Assembly: GCF_000740675.1 (NCBI RefSeq) | Contig: NZ_JPXI01000033.1 | Coordinates: 62,001-126,000 of the forward strand | Source: Massilia sp. BSC265 | GTDB taxonomy: Bacteria; Pseudomonadota; Gammaproteobacteria; Burkholderiales; Burkholderiaceae_D | Direction of reading: 5' to 3' | DNA length: 64,000 nt | In this document: positions 30,540 to 39,394 of the stretch, one piece after another | Layout: every line of letters begins with the position of its first letter | Numbering within the stretch: the stretch's first letter is position 1 | Program-made: the position numbers and the translations under genes | The notes under the pieces: model-generated | Databases searched by the model: none | What the model was told of the DNA's origin: nothing | What the model saw: only the letters and a program-made list of their open reading frames with translations

Positions 30540-30997
30540 GCGACCTGGCGCGGCGCGGCGGGCGCCACCGACATCAGGCGCTCGATGTCGATCAGGATCA
30601 TGCGGCGCCCCCTGGCGAGGCCCAGCCCGATCAGGTAGTCGGCGTCGTGCTGGGCGCCCGGCAGCGGCGCCACCTGCTCCGGACGCAGGCGCACCACCCC
30701 GGTGACGCGCTCCACCACCACCCCGACCCTGCCTGCCGCCACCCGGACGATCACCACGTCGGTATCCGGCTCGGGCAGCGTGAATCGGGGGGAGAACGCT
30801 GCCCGCAGGTCCATTACCGGCATGATGACCCCGCGCGACAAGGCCACGCCGCCAATGATCTCGCCGTCGCTGGAAAAGCGCTCGAGCGACCGGTAGGCCT
30901 TCAGTTCCTGTACCGCGGCATAGTCGAGCCCGTATTCGAGCCCGCCCAGGGTGAAACCGAGGAACTGCCGGGGTGCGGCGAGTATGTGGTTCGACAT
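30536..30997 (-). CDS. CheW-like chemotaxis scaffold protein
   Basis: 153 residues from ATG 30997, chosen because GGAAG lies just upstream; the longer open frame is not family-like. It is a single CheW domain: FLGFTLGGLEYGLDYAAVQE at the start, then GGVALSRGVIMPVMDLRAAF and the C-terminal strand GRRMILIDIERLM. CheW couples chemoreceptors to the CheA kinase. No other che genes are in the window, so it is an orphan, possibly serving an alternative chemosensory array. It overlaps the receptor gene tail-to-tail by 4 bases. Confidence 0.9.
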   Translation of the reverse strand: MSNHILAAPRQFLGFTLGGLEYGLDYAAVQELKAYRSLERFSSDGEIIGGVALSRGVIMPVMDLRAAFSPRFTLPEPDTDVVIVRVAAGRVGVVVERVTGVVRLRPEQVAPLPGAQHDADYLIGLGLARGRRMILIDIERLMSVAPAAPRQVA

Positions 30998-31065
30998 GGT
31001 GCTTCCTTTCATCGGCACCACCAATGCTAAAGGGGAGCTTCCCTTAAATTGTTGACTGCAATCAA

Positions 31066-31545
31066 CTATGGCACTGCGCCGGGGCGCTGCGCACCGTTTT
31101 TGTCCGGATTTCCGGCATGATCGTCGGCAGAGAGCAAGGCGTACCTGGCGTGACGCAGGGTACGGACATCCCGCGCGGTTACGTAGAGGAGTCCGGCAAT
31201 GAAGAGTGCCGCGAAGGCCAGCGCCATGCGGATGCCGCCAAACACGAACCCGCCCGCGAAAACGAACAGGCCGTACCAATAGATGTCGTATAGCCTGGCC
31301 AGCAGCAGCCCGACGGTCGAATGGTTGAGCATGACCTCTTGCGCGGCGAGGTCGCGCCAGCCCAGCACCGAGCTCCAGTCTCCCGCCCGCCCGAACGCGA
31401 CGGCATAGGTGGCGCCTGCACGCGGAATCGTTCCGCGCCGCAGGTTGACGCCATACTCGGTGCGACCACCGCTACGGAAGCTGAAGTCGCCGCGGCCGGG
31501 CGCGACATCGAACACCGCTTCAAAATGGATCCGCTCGATATGCAT
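31066..31545 (-). CDS. Hypothetical membrane protein
   Basis: 159 residues, not recognised. The N-terminal ~85 residues look like a small soluble beta-rich domain (MHIERIHFEAVFDVAPGRGD). Two adjacent hydrophobic helices follow (about 92-108 and 109-128: YGLFVFAGGFVFGG, LAFAALFIAGLLYV) and a polar tail. The ATG at 31545 is preceded by GGAGAA. The reading frame continues open further upstream but into another gene. It is codirectional with the membrane-anchored protein at 31653 and the Nudix gene, with 107 bases separating it from the former. Function unknown. Confidence 0.6.
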   Translation of the reverse strand: MHIERIHFEAVFDVAPGRGDFSFRSGGRTEYGVNLRRGTIPRAGATYAVAFGRAGDWSSVLGWRDLAAQEVMLNHSTVGLLLARLYDIYWYGLFVFAGGFVFGGIRMALAFAALFIAGLLYVTARDVRTLRHARYALLSADDHAGNPDKNGAQRPGAVP

Positions 31546-31652
31546 GGTTCTCCGTTTGGCGAAATAGCGGCATCCAGTGTATCCCGGCAGGGGTAGCGCA
31601 TGTTCCGATTTTACGGAAGGATGACTTCGCTTTGCCCCCCGCCGTCCATGGC

Positions 31653-32015
31653 TCAGGGCTCCACGTAGCGTTTTCCCAGCGCCGCCTTGGCGGCCCGTTG
31701 TTCGATATGCCTGAACAAAGGCCTGCCCGTGCCTTCGGACATGAAGTAGAAATACTCGCCGTGCGCATTGCGCGCGTAGCGGGTCACGCTGAGGACGCGT
31801 ATACGGTACTTGTCCTGGTAAGACACGCTCTCGACGACGATCTCGGCGCCCCGGCCGTCGAAGCACAGCTCCGGCGGCGCTCCCTTGACGAGGATTTGCC
31901 GGAATTCCTTGTCCGCCAGGCGTACGACGTCGCGCGCGCCACGCACATACCGGTAGTTGCTGTACGCCGCTAGCGCCGCCACCGCAATCCCGGCCACCAG
32001 CGCAATGGGTTCCAT
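31653..32015 (-). CDS. Hypothetical membrane-anchored protein
   Basis: 120 residues. One N-terminal hydrophobic helix (IALVAGIAVAALAAYSNYRY) is followed by a ~95-residue soluble domain with alternating strands (ILVKGAPPELCFDGRGAEIV, YRIRVLSVTRYARNAHGEYF). No family is recognised. It starts 11 bases after the Nudix gene stop on the same strand, so the two are probably cotranscribed. It has a single cysteine and no catalytic pattern. An inner-membrane protein with its domain in the cytoplasm or periplasm is inferred. Confidence 0.65.
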   Translation of the reverse strand: MEPIALVAGIAVAALAAYSNYRYVRGARDVVRLADKEFRQILVKGAPPELCFDGRGAEIVVESVSYQDKYRIRVLSVTRYARNAHGEYFYFMSEGTGRPLFRHIEQRAAKAALGKRYVEP

Positions 32016-32026
32016 GGCGGCTCCGT

Positions 32027-32656
32027 TCAGGCCTGCAGCCAGGCCACCAGCGGCGCATCGTTCGGATTGACCAGCAGCTTGCCCAGCAACGCGCGCGGCA
32101 CCAGCGACACCGCCTGGCTCTCCCAGCCCATGTCCGAGGGGCAGCCGCCGACGCGCCGGCCCAGGTAGTAGCGGGTCCGGCTGCGGCTGCGCGTCAGGTC
32201 CATCAGGTAGCCGCTCAAGGCCACGCGCAGTCCGCTTTCTTCATAGGCTTCGCGAATCGCCGTGGCGCGGAGCAGCATGCCCGGGTCCAGCGTCCCTTTC
32301 GGGAAGGTGGCCGGATAGCCGCCGAAGCCATTCGACGGATGCACCACCCAGACCCGCCCGTCGGATTCGACGATGACGACGCCCGCCGCCACGCGCTTGC
32401 CGGGCGCCGGCACGAAGGGCGGCTCGTCGAAGGGCGCATCCTGGCCTGCCACCACGGCCCAGCCGGCATCGTTCTGCGGAGCGTCGCGCCAGGCCTCGAA
32501 GGGAATGCCGCACAGGGCGGCGGGCAGCACGCCCTGGGGGACCACGGTGGCAAGCTGCTGCGGGTCGAGCCAGCTGTCCACCGATGTCGGCGGGGTCGGG
32601 AAATGGAGCGCCACCGGGGCGCCGTATTCGTCCTGTTTCGGATGGAAGGCGGTCAT
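32027..32656 (-). CDS. Nudix hydrolase with altered Nudix box
   Basis: 209 residues; the Nudix domain occupies roughly residues 80-200. The Nudix box aligns as G-TLDPG-M-LLRATAI-REAYEESGL: the REUxEExGU core with its metal-binding glutamates is intact, but the first conserved Glu is Met. The N-terminal ~75 residues (VDSWLDPQQLATVVPQGVLP) are not recognised. Nudix enzymes cleave nucleoside diphosphates linked to another group; the substrate is unknown here. It lies 9 bases downstream of the large histidine kinase on the same strand. Confidence 0.85.
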   Translation of the reverse strand: MTAFHPKQDEYGAPVALHFPTPPTSVDSWLDPQQLATVVPQGVLPAALCGIPFEAWRDAPQNDAGWAVVAGQDAPFDEPPFVPAPGKRVAAGVVIVESDGRVWVVHPSNGFGGYPATFPKGTLDPGMLLRATAIREAYEESGLRVALSGYLMDLTRSRSRTRYYLGRRVGGCPSDMGWESQAVSLVPRALLGKLLVNPNDAPLVAWLQA

Positions 32657-32665
32657 GCGGACATT

Positions 32666-35644
32666 CTACGGCAGGCGCCCTGGTTCGAGGCGAGGCGGCG
32701 GCGCCAGCAGGTCCAGCAGCTGCTGGATGTCGACCGGCTTCACCAGGTGCTGGTCGAAGCCGGCCGCCAGCGCGGCGTCGCGGTCCTGCGGTCTTCCGTA
32801 GCCGGTGACGGCGACCAGCAGCGCCCCGGCCATCCCCGGCAGCGTGCGCAGGCGGCGCGCCAGTTCGTTGCCGTCCATGTCGGGCAGGCCGATGTCGAGG
32901 ATGCAGGCCTCCGGCGCATGCGCGCGCGCGTAGTCGAGCGCACTGTGCGAATGGTGGTCGATGTGGACGCGGTGGCCGGCGCTTTCCAGCATCATGCCCA
33001 GCAGCTCGGCGGCGTCGGCATTGTCGTCGACCACCAGCACGTGGCGGCCGGCGCCCGCGGGCGCCCCGGCATGGCGGCCGGCCTTGTCTTCGCCGTCCTG
33101 CCGCAGCTGCGCCGGCACGGCCATGCGCGGCAGGCAGACCGAGAAGCGGCTGCCCTGCCCCGGGCCGTCGCTGTGCACCGCCACGCTGCCGCGGTGCAGC
33201 TCGACCAGGCTCTTGACCAGCGCCAGGCCGATGCCCAGGCCGCCTTGCGAACGGTCCGAAGTGCGCTCGGCCTGGGTGAACAAGTCGAACACGCCGCGCT
33301 GCACCTCCGGCGACATGCCGATTCCGTTGTCCGCGACCGACAGCAGCACCCGCTCGTCCTCCACCTCCAGTCCCACCACGATGCGACCGCCGTCCGGGGT
33401 GTACTTGGCGGCGTTGCCCAGCAGATTGGCCAGCACCTGCACCAGGCGCTTGCGGTCGCCCTCGACCACGGCTTCATCCGGGGCCAGGTGCACCTCCAGC
33501 CGGTGGTGGCGCGCCTGGACCAGGGGGCGCGCCTGCTCCAGCGCGTCGGCCACGGTGGCCTTGACGTCGACCGGCTCCGAGGCCAGCGCCACCAGGCCAC
33601 GTGTGACGCGCGAGACGTCCAGCAGGTCGTTGATCAGGCTCGTCATGTGACCGACCTGGCGCGCGACGATCGCACTGGTATGGCGCACGCCATCCTCCGA
33701 CAGGCGCCCGAGCGCCAGCAGCTCGGCCGCGGCCCCGATCGGCGCCAGCGGGTTGCGCAGCTCATGGGCCAGCATGGCCAGGAACTCGTCCTTGCGCTGG
33801 GCCTCGAGGCGCAGCTGTTCCTGGGCGCGGCGCCGGTTGCTGATGTCGCGGAAGAAGATCGCCAGCCCGCCCTCCATGGCCGGATACACGCGCACCTCCA
33901 TCCACAGGTGCCCCCCGGCCGGCAGCGGATACGCGTATTCGACATGGCCGGCCACCCGCGTGGTCATCACTTCGTGGCAGATGCGCTCCACCTCGCTGCC
34001 CACGGAACTCGGGAATGCCTCCCAGTGATCGCGACCGATGATCTCGTCTTCCGCCCGCTGCACCAGCTGCAGGCCTGTCGCGTTCATGCGCGTGACGGTC
34101 CAGTCGGCATCGATCAGGGCGAAGCCTTCGGTCATGGTGTCGAAGATATAGCGCGAGCGGTCGCGCTCGGCCCGCAGCTCGGCCTGGGCACCGGCGTTTT
34201 CCACTGCTGCCCAGGTACGCTCGGCCATTTCGCGCGCCATCCGCACCTCGTCCTCCCTCCAGTCCCGCGGGACGTCGCTGTGCATGCTCAGGACGATGCG
34301 CAGTTCCCCGGCCTTGATCAGCGGCATGGTCATATAGGCGCGTACTGCAAACGCCTCGTAGGCGGTCAGGAAGGCGCTGGTGCGTGGATCCCGCTCCGCG
34401 TCCGCGACCACCACATCGTTCCCGCGGCGCAGCTCCAGGGCCAGACCGGGACCGAAAGCGTCGAGCGTCGTCGCGACTCCTGCGATGCTGGACACACCCG
34501 GGCGGCACCAGTCACGACGGATCGTGACTGCGCCAAACGGCTCGCGCACCTCGGCGAACAGCACCCGCGCCAGGCCGAGCGTCTCGCCAAGCAGGGCGCT
34601 GGCCGCGCCGATGATCTCCCCGACCTCGTCCAGCGGCGCCAGGCGGTCGGCCAGCGCGAGCTGGAAAGCCTGCTGGCGCTCGACCTGCTTCATCTGCGCC
34701 ACCTGCATCTCGACCGTGCGGCGCGCCAGGTGCTGCTCGGTGACGTCGGTGCCTTCCACGAAGATGCCGGCAATGATGCCCTCCTCGACGATCGGCTGGT
34801 AGATCACGTTGATGTAGCGCCGCTCCAGCTCCGCGCCTGCGCCGCGCCGGATCCGGATCGGGATGTCGTAGGCCAGGTATTCCCTCCCCGAGGCGTGGAC
34901 CGCGTCGAGCACCTCGAACAGGCGCTGGTCTTCCAGCTCGGCCAGCGCCTCGCGCACCGGCCGGCCGATATAGGCGCGCGGTCCGAGCAGCTCGATCATG
35001 GCGTCGTTGACGAATTCAAACACGTGCTCGGGGCCCCGCAACACCGCCATGAAGCTCGGCGCCTTCAGGAACAGCGTTTGCAGGCGCGCGACGTCGGCCT
35101 GCAGGTGCAGGTTGGCTTCCTGGACATGGCGGGCGCGGTCCATCAATCCGGTCTGCTCGGCCAGCAGCGGGGTGTCCGCATCCAGCGCCAGGCCCGCGGC
35201 TTCGCGCATGCGCGCCAGTCCGGTGACGTCGATCGGATGCTGCAGCACCAGTTCGACTTCGCCCGCTGCATCCAGCACCGGCAGGTGCGTGACGGTCCAG
35301 TAGCGCGTCTCCATGCCGCCACCGTCGACGCCATCGGTACTGCTGCGGGCGATGTCATAGCGCAGCAGCGCCATGGTGTCCGGCCGCTTGGAGCGCAACA
35401 CCCGGTTGAACGAAGCCAGCATATGGCGCATGGTGGCCGGGTCGGACGGGAAGGCATCGCCGGCCGGGCGCCCGGCGATCTCCGCCAGGGTGCGCCCGGT
35501 GGACGCCAGGTAGGCCCGGTTGGCGGTGACGATGGTGAGCTCGCGGTCGAGCACGAGATAGGGATTCGGCGAAGCGTCGAACAGGGCGCGGTAGGCGTGG
35601 TCGTGGAGCGCCATGATCCAGAGGTCGTAATGATGAATATTCAT
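32666..35644 (-). CDS. Multi-PAS/GAF hybrid sensor histidine kinase with C-terminal receiver
   Basis: 992 residues, cytoplasmic, with no membrane helices. In order: PAS (YRALFDASPNPYLVLDRELT, ~15-130), a second PAS-like domain (~180-290), GAF (~310-450), another PAS (YIFDTMTEGFALIDADWTVT, ~490-600), HisKA with the phospho-His in LAHELRNPLAPIG (~626), HATPase (LLGNAAKYTPDGG; DNGIGM; GGLGIGLALVK), and a receiver with Asp in CILDIGLPDMDG (~916). It starts at ATG 35644 with AGAGG upstream. It is a phosphorelay-type sensor for an unknown signal, perhaps redox or light by analogy with similar PAS/GAF kinases. No output regulator is adjacent. Confidence 0.92.
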   Translation of the reverse strand: MNIHHYDLWIMALHDHAYRALFDASPNPYLVLDRELTIVTANRAYLASTGRTLAEIAGRPAGDAFPSDPATMRHMLASFNRVLRSKRPDTMALLRYDIARSSTDGVDGGGMETRYWTVTHLPVLDAAGEVELVLQHPIDVTGLARMREAAGLALDADTPLLAEQTGLMDRARHVQEANLHLQADVARLQTLFLKAPSFMAVLRGPEHVFEFVNDAMIELLGPRAYIGRPVREALAELEDQRLFEVLDAVHASGREYLAYDIPIRIRRGAGAELERRYINVIYQPIVEEGIIAGIFVEGTDVTEQHLARRTVEMQVAQMKQVERQQAFQLALADRLAPLDEVGEIIGAASALLGETLGLARVLFAEVREPFGAVTIRRDWCRPGVSSIAGVATTLDAFGPGLALELRRGNDVVVADAERDPRTSAFLTAYEAFAVRAYMTMPLIKAGELRIVLSMHSDVPRDWREDEVRMAREMAERTWAAVENAGAQAELRAERDRSRYIFDTMTEGFALIDADWTVTRMNATGLQLVQRAEDEIIGRDHWEAFPSSVGSEVERICHEVMTTRVAGHVEYAYPLPAGGHLWMEVRVYPAMEGGLAIFFRDISNRRRAQEQLRLEAQRKDEFLAMLAHELRNPLAPIGAAAELLALGRLSEDGVRHTSAIVARQVGHMTSLINDLLDVSRVTRGLVALASEPVDVKATVADALEQARPLVQARHHRLEVHLAPDEAVVEGDRKRLVQVLANLLGNAAKYTPDGGRIVVGLEVEDERVLLSVADNGIGMSPEVQRGVFDLFTQAERTSDRSQGGLGIGLALVKSLVELHRGSVAVHSDGPGQGSRFSVCLPRMAVPAQLRQDGEDKAGRHAGAPAGAGRHVLVVDDNADAAELLGMMLESAGHRVHIDHHSHSALDYARAHAPEACILDIGLPDMDGNELARRLRTLPGMAGALLVAVTGYGRPQDRDAALAAGFDQHLVKPVDIQQLLDLLAPPPRLEPGRLP

Positions 35645-35775
35645 TGTACCTCTATTGATTCTGACAAGATTTCGTTACGTCCAGGCATCGTTTTGCGCAC
35701 CTGCGAGCGCCTGCCATTGATTCGCCCACCCTTCTGTGACAAGATCGGCTGACCTATCTTGCCTCGCCGATAACA

Positions 35776-36645
35776 ATGAACAAGACGCCCGGCTCCGCCC
35801 CGATCACCCTGGCACTCGATAACGTCCTGCTCGACACGCGTCCGCGCCGGCTCGCCGGTTGGCGCCGCGGCGGGGTCGAGTTCCTCTGGTTCGGATTCAA
35901 GAACGCGCGCGCCTGCCTGTTCGTGGGCCTGTTCTTCGCCGCCATGATGCTGACGCCGCGCACCGGCATCCTCGGTGTCCCGCGCTACGACGTGCTGCTG
36001 CTGGTGGCGCTGGCCATCCAGCTGTGGATGGTGCGTTCGGGACTGGAGACGATGGACGAGCTGAAGGCAATCTGCCTGTTCCACGCGATCGGCTTCGCGC
36101 TCGAGGCCTTCAAGGTGTCAGGCGCGATCCAGTCCTGGGCCTATCCGGACTTCGCCTATGCCAAGGTGCTCGAAGTGCCGCTGTTCTCGGGCTTCATGTA
36201 TGCGGCCATCGGCAGCTACATCGTGCAGGCCTGGCGCCTGTTCGACCTGCGCATCCGCCACCATCCGCCGCACTGGATGGCCTGGACGATCGCGATCCTG
36301 ATCTACCTGAACTTCTTCACCCACCATTACATCGGCGACTACCGCTGGTACCTGGCGGCCTGCGCGCTCGGCCTGTACTCGCGCACCACGGTGGTGTTCC
36401 GGCCGCTCGACCGCGACCGCAAGATGCCGCTGCTGCTGTCCTTCGTGCTGATCGGCTTCTTCATCTGGCTGGCCGAGAACATCGGCACCTTCTGGGGCGT
36501 GTGGCGCTATCCGAACCAGCTGGGCGCCTGGTCGGTGGTCCACGTGAGCAAGTGGAGCTCGTGGTCGCTGCTGGTGATCATGACCTTCACCATCGTCGCC
36601 AACCTCAAGCACATCAAGGAAAAGATCCACATCGCGCGCCCCTGA
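35776..36645 (+). CDS. DUF817 family membrane protein
   Basis: 289 residues with about seven to eight hydrophobic helices. The segments FLWFGFKNARACLFVGLFFA, FFTHHYIGDYRWYLAACALG and the C-terminal WLAENIGTFWGVWRYPNQ are characteristic of the DUF817 family (B. subtilis YoaT-type). The function of the family is not established. Its conserved Glu/Asn/Trp near the end suggests a functional site in the membrane. It is divergent from the hybrid histidine kinase across a 131-base gap, so it could be a target of that signalling system (inference only). Confidence 0.85.
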   Translation: MNKTPGSAPITLALDNVLLDTRPRRLAGWRRGGVEFLWFGFKNARACLFVGLFFAAMMLTPRTGILGVPRYDVLLLVALAIQLWMVRSGLETMDELKAICLFHAIGFALEAFKVSGAIQSWAYPDFAYAKVLEVPLFSGFMYAAIGSYIVQAWRLFDLRIRHHPPHWMAWTIAILIYLNFFTHHYIGDYRWYLAACALGLYSRTTVVFRPLDRDRKMPLLLSFVLIGFFIWLAENIGTFWGVWRYPNQLGAWSVVHVSKWSSWSLLVIMTFTIVANLKHIKEKIHIARP

Positions 36646-36746
36646 GGGCCGGCAAGGGGCAGGACGGACAGGTGTTCGGCGCCGGCGCGGAGCGCGGTAT
36701 CATGGGCGCGTAGCACGCTCCTGTCCGCTTTCACGAAGGAACCGCC

Positions 36747-37247
36747 ATGAAACCGCCGACCAGCCTAGTCGCCCTGCTCGCGGTGCTGTCCGCCACGCTG
36801 CCGGCGCCGCAGCCCGTCCATGCGGCAGGCTTCCAGAGCCAGCGCGCCATCGCCGCCGGAGAAGTCGACCTCCCCGCCCTGCTGGCCGGGCTGGAGAGGC
36901 AGCGCGCCAACGCCATCGTGCGGCGCGACGTCGCTGCCCTGCGCCACCTGATGGACCGCCAGTACTACCACGTCGACAGCCGCGGGCGGGTGCGCAGCAA
37001 GACCGAGCTGCTCACGGGGCTCGAACGCAACGACTTCGGCTTCCGCCTCTACGAGATCGAATCGACCGAAGTACAGGTGCTGGAAGGCGGCAGCGCGGCC
37101 CTGGTGACCGGTACCTTCCGTTCGCTGCAGGCGGGCGTCTCCGCCAAACCGCTGCGCTTCCGCTTCGCGCACCTGTGGATACGCCAGCCGGACGGCTGGA
37201 AGAGCAGCTTTCACCAGAGCACCGCCATCAGGCCGGCGCGCAGCTAA
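36747..37247 (+). CDS. Secreted DUF4440/NTF2-like protein
   Basis: 166 residues with an N-terminal signal peptide (LVALLAVLSATLPAPQPVHA) and AAGGA before the ATG. The mature part is a cone-shaped NTF2/SnoaL-like fold of the DUF4440 type: a first helix with ERQRANAIVRRDVAALRHLM, then strands ending in RFRFAHLWIRQPDGWKSSFHQ. Members bind small molecules or act as weak enzymes; no specific role can be inferred. It is expected in the periplasm. It is convergent with the FapA-like gene. Confidence 0.8.
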   Translation: MKPPTSLVALLAVLSATLPAPQPVHAAGFQSQRAIAAGEVDLPALLAGLERQRANAIVRRDVAALRHLMDRQYYHVDSRGRVRSKTELLTGLERNDFGFRLYEIESTEVQVLEGGSAALVTGTFRSLQAGVSAKPLRFRFAHLWIRQPDGWKSSFHQSTAIRPARS

Positions 37248-37284
37248 GGCGCCTGACCACTGGAGTTGGCGGACGCCCTGACGC

Positions 37285-39216
37285 TCAGGAGGTGGCGAGC
37301 TCCGCCGTGCTCCAGCTGAAGCTGCCGCTGCTGCCGGCAAACAGCAGCTCGGCGCCGCTGGCGTCGCGCAGGCGCGCCTTGATCTCGCGCGGCGCCAGGT
37401 GGTAATGGCTGCCGCGCTCTGCTTCCGCACTGTCGGGTTCGACGTCCAGCGCACGCACCGTGATGTCGCCGGCGGCCTGCAGGATGGCGACGCTGGCCGC
37501 GCTGCTATGCTGCGCCCGCTGCGCTTCCAGCCTTGCCAGCAGCGCCATGCCGGACTGCTGCTCGGCCTCGATGTCCTTGGTTTCCTGCGACAGCGCGGCC
37601 ATCTGCTTGAGCGCCGGCGCGGCGGCAGCGGCCAGCTTCTTGAATGCCGGTTGCTGCTCGGGCGTGAGCACCAGCTCACCCTTGCGCACACGCCCGGCCA
37701 GCCGGAGGTAGCTGGCCACCTCCGGCTGTGCCGCCAGCGCGCCCATCGCCGCGCGACGCTGCCCGGCCAGCTCGCCGAACCGGCCCACGCGCTCGCGAAT
37801 CATGCCGATCGCCGCGTCGATGCGCGCGCAGTCGGGGCGCAGCACGAAGATCCGCATTTCGCTGTGTCCGCGCGGCGCGGCGCGCTCGATCGCGATGCGT
37901 TTTGCGGCAATGGCGCAGCCTTCGGCCTGGGTGATCTCCACCACGTCGGCCACGATCTCGCAATTGACCGCTTCGACCACCGAGACCCTGCTGCCCGAAA
38001 TGACGCAGTTCTCGGCGCGCTGCAGGCTGACTTCGCCGTTGGCGCTTCCGATGACGGCGCTTGAAGCGACCCCTTGGACGACGATCGGGCCGTCGGCGTT
38101 GCGCGCGCTGCCGCCCATCAGGTTGCGGTTCAGGCACACCACGCCGCCGCGCGAGACGATATGGCCGAAGACGTCGGCATGCACGGTGATGCTGCCGCCC
38201 TCGACCACCCGGTTTTCCTGCACTTCGCCGAATTCCTCGTAGTCGCCCTCCAGCTGCAGGTTGCCGGTGGTCCTGGCGCTGACGCCGTCATGGCTGACGA
38301 TCTTGTCGCCCACCGAGATGCGGTTGCCTTCCACGTTCAGGAAACCATCCTGCAGGGCGACCACGAACTCGCCTTCGGCGATGCGGTCGACCGTGGTGCC
38401 GGGGCCGCTCCAGTCCATCAGTTCGAGATCAAGCGGCATCTCCGGCGCGAGGGCGATGCCGGACAGGTCGAAACCCGGCTCGCCCTGTACGCGCGGGAGC
38501 TTGCGCAGCAGGCGCGTGCCGCGCTGGACTTGCGGGAAGCGGTTCTGGAAGCTCATCAGGTCGAGCCTGCCGTTGGCGAGCTGGCGCGGCGCGTCGCTGC
38601 GGTGCAGCTCGTTCGAGACCTCGACCACGCGCGCGTCCTGGCCCGGCCGGGGAGGCAGCCGGCGCGCCACCACGATGCGGCCCGCCGCGCCGGAAGCGAT
38701 GGCGGCCGCGACCCCTTCGACATCGATACCGAAGCGGATGCCCTTCATCCACATGTCGGCGATGAACTCGTCGATGTCGAGGCTGGTCGGCTGCTCGACG
38801 CCTTCCGCGTCGGCCAGGAACACGGGCTCGAAGTAGTACTCGGCCTGGCCGTCGGCGATCTTGACCGCGCGATAGAGCTGGCGGCGCGCGGGATCGAAAG
38901 GCAGGATGCCGTCGGCCAGGCGCACCACGGTCTCCCCGCGGGCATTGCGCGGCAGCTCGGGGCCATGGCCGAACAGGGCCTTGATCAGGACCGGATAATC
39001 GAGGCCGGCGAAATACTGGTTCCGGAGCAGGATGCCCTCGACTGCCGCCAGCAAGGTGTGGCCCAGCGCCGCGACATCGCAATAGACGCCGTCAGCATGG
39101 CGGGCGATGCATGCGCCGGCGCCTGCGGTGGCGGCAGGCGTGCCAGAAGCCGCAGATGCGGCCACAGGCCGGGCCACCGGCAGGGACTGGACGCTGCTGG
39201 CTACTGGGTTGGACAC
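37285..39216 (-). CDS. FapA family (DUF342) polymer-forming protein
   Basis: 643 residues from GTG 39216 (VSNPVASSVQ), with GGGAGA 7 bases upstream; an ATG 48 bases earlier is less well placed. The N-terminal half has the FapA start (IKALFGHGPELPRNARGETV; YFEPVFLADAEG). A middle right-handed beta-helix follows (NVEGNRISVGDKIVSHDGVS, GSITVHADVFGHIVSRGGVV), then a coiled coil and a strand-rich tail. FapA/DUF342 proteins are known as flagellar-assembly-A-like or bactofilin-related scaffolds. No flagellar genes are adjacent. A perfect 14-bp inverted repeat lies upstream. Confidence 0.85.
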   Translation of the reverse strand: MSNPVASSVQSLPVARPVAASAASGTPAATAGAGACIARHADGVYCDVAALGHTLLAAVEGILLRNQYFAGLDYPVLIKALFGHGPELPRNARGETVVRLADGILPFDPARRQLYRAVKIADGQAEYYFEPVFLADAEGVEQPTSLDIDEFIADMWMKGIRFGIDVEGVAAAIASGAAGRIVVARRLPPRPGQDARVVEVSNELHRSDAPRQLANGRLDLMSFQNRFPQVQRGTRLLRKLPRVQGEPGFDLSGIALAPEMPLDLELMDWSGPGTTVDRIAEGEFVVALQDGFLNVEGNRISVGDKIVSHDGVSARTTGNLQLEGDYEEFGEVQENRVVEGGSITVHADVFGHIVSRGGVVCLNRNLMGGSARNADGPIVVQGVASSAVIGSANGEVSLQRAENCVISGSRVSVVEAVNCEIVADVVEITQAEGCAIAAKRIAIERAAPRGHSEMRIFVLRPDCARIDAAIGMIRERVGRFGELAGQRRAAMGALAAQPEVASYLRLAGRVRKGELVLTPEQQPAFKKLAAAAAPALKQMAALSQETKDIEAEQQSGMALLARLEAQRAQHSSAASVAILQAAGDITVRALDVEPDSAEAERGSHYHLAPREIKARLRDASGAELLFAGSSGSFSWSTAELATS

Positions 39217-39252
39217 GGCATGCTCTCCCGATCTGCTAAGGTTCCCTAAGAT

Positions 39253-39292
39253 AGCATGTTGCAATAAGTAAATAAACGTATTGCAACATGCT
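39253..39292. promoter_or_regulatory. Perfect 14-bp inverted repeat upstream of the FapA-like gene
   Basis: AGCATGTTGCAATA (39253-39266) is exactly inverted as TATTGCAACATGCT (39279-39292), with a 12-base AT-rich spacer. It is only 37 bases upstream of the FapA-like start and the only AT-rich palindrome nearby. The modest GC content of the stem and its position favour a dimeric regulator site over a terminator. Confidence 0.55.
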
Positions 39293-39337
39293 TTTCCTAA
39301 AGAACCCCACCGATGGGGGAAAGGTCCCGTACACGAC

Positions 39338-39359
39338 GACGGCGCCCGCAGGCGCCGTC
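39338..39359. terminator. GC-rich hairpin downstream of the small secreted protein gene
   Basis: GACGGCGCC (39338-39346) pairs perfectly with GGCGCCGTC (39351-39359) around a CGCA loop, 36 bases after the stop of the 134-residue gene on the minus strand. No T-run follows; termination is inferred from position. Confidence 0.5.
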
Positions 39360-39394
39360 AGGAAGGAGCGCGGCGGGCCGCCGCGGCCGCCGAA

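Noticed and set aside
30536-31279. Longer start for the CheW gene (31279)
   Set aside because: The extra 94 residues are Arg/Cys-rich and unlike CheW, while ATG 30997 has a good ribosome-binding site and begins the domain.
31066-32058. Single 330-codon gene on the minus strand
   Set aside because: Its N-terminal part is out of frame with a better gene (31653-32015). Only the portion from 31545 looks like real protein.
32339-35752. Open frame of 1137 codons on the plus strand
   Set aside because: It lies opposite the hybrid histidine kinase and Nudix genes, with low-complexity shadow composition. The kinase domains are unmistakable on the other strand.
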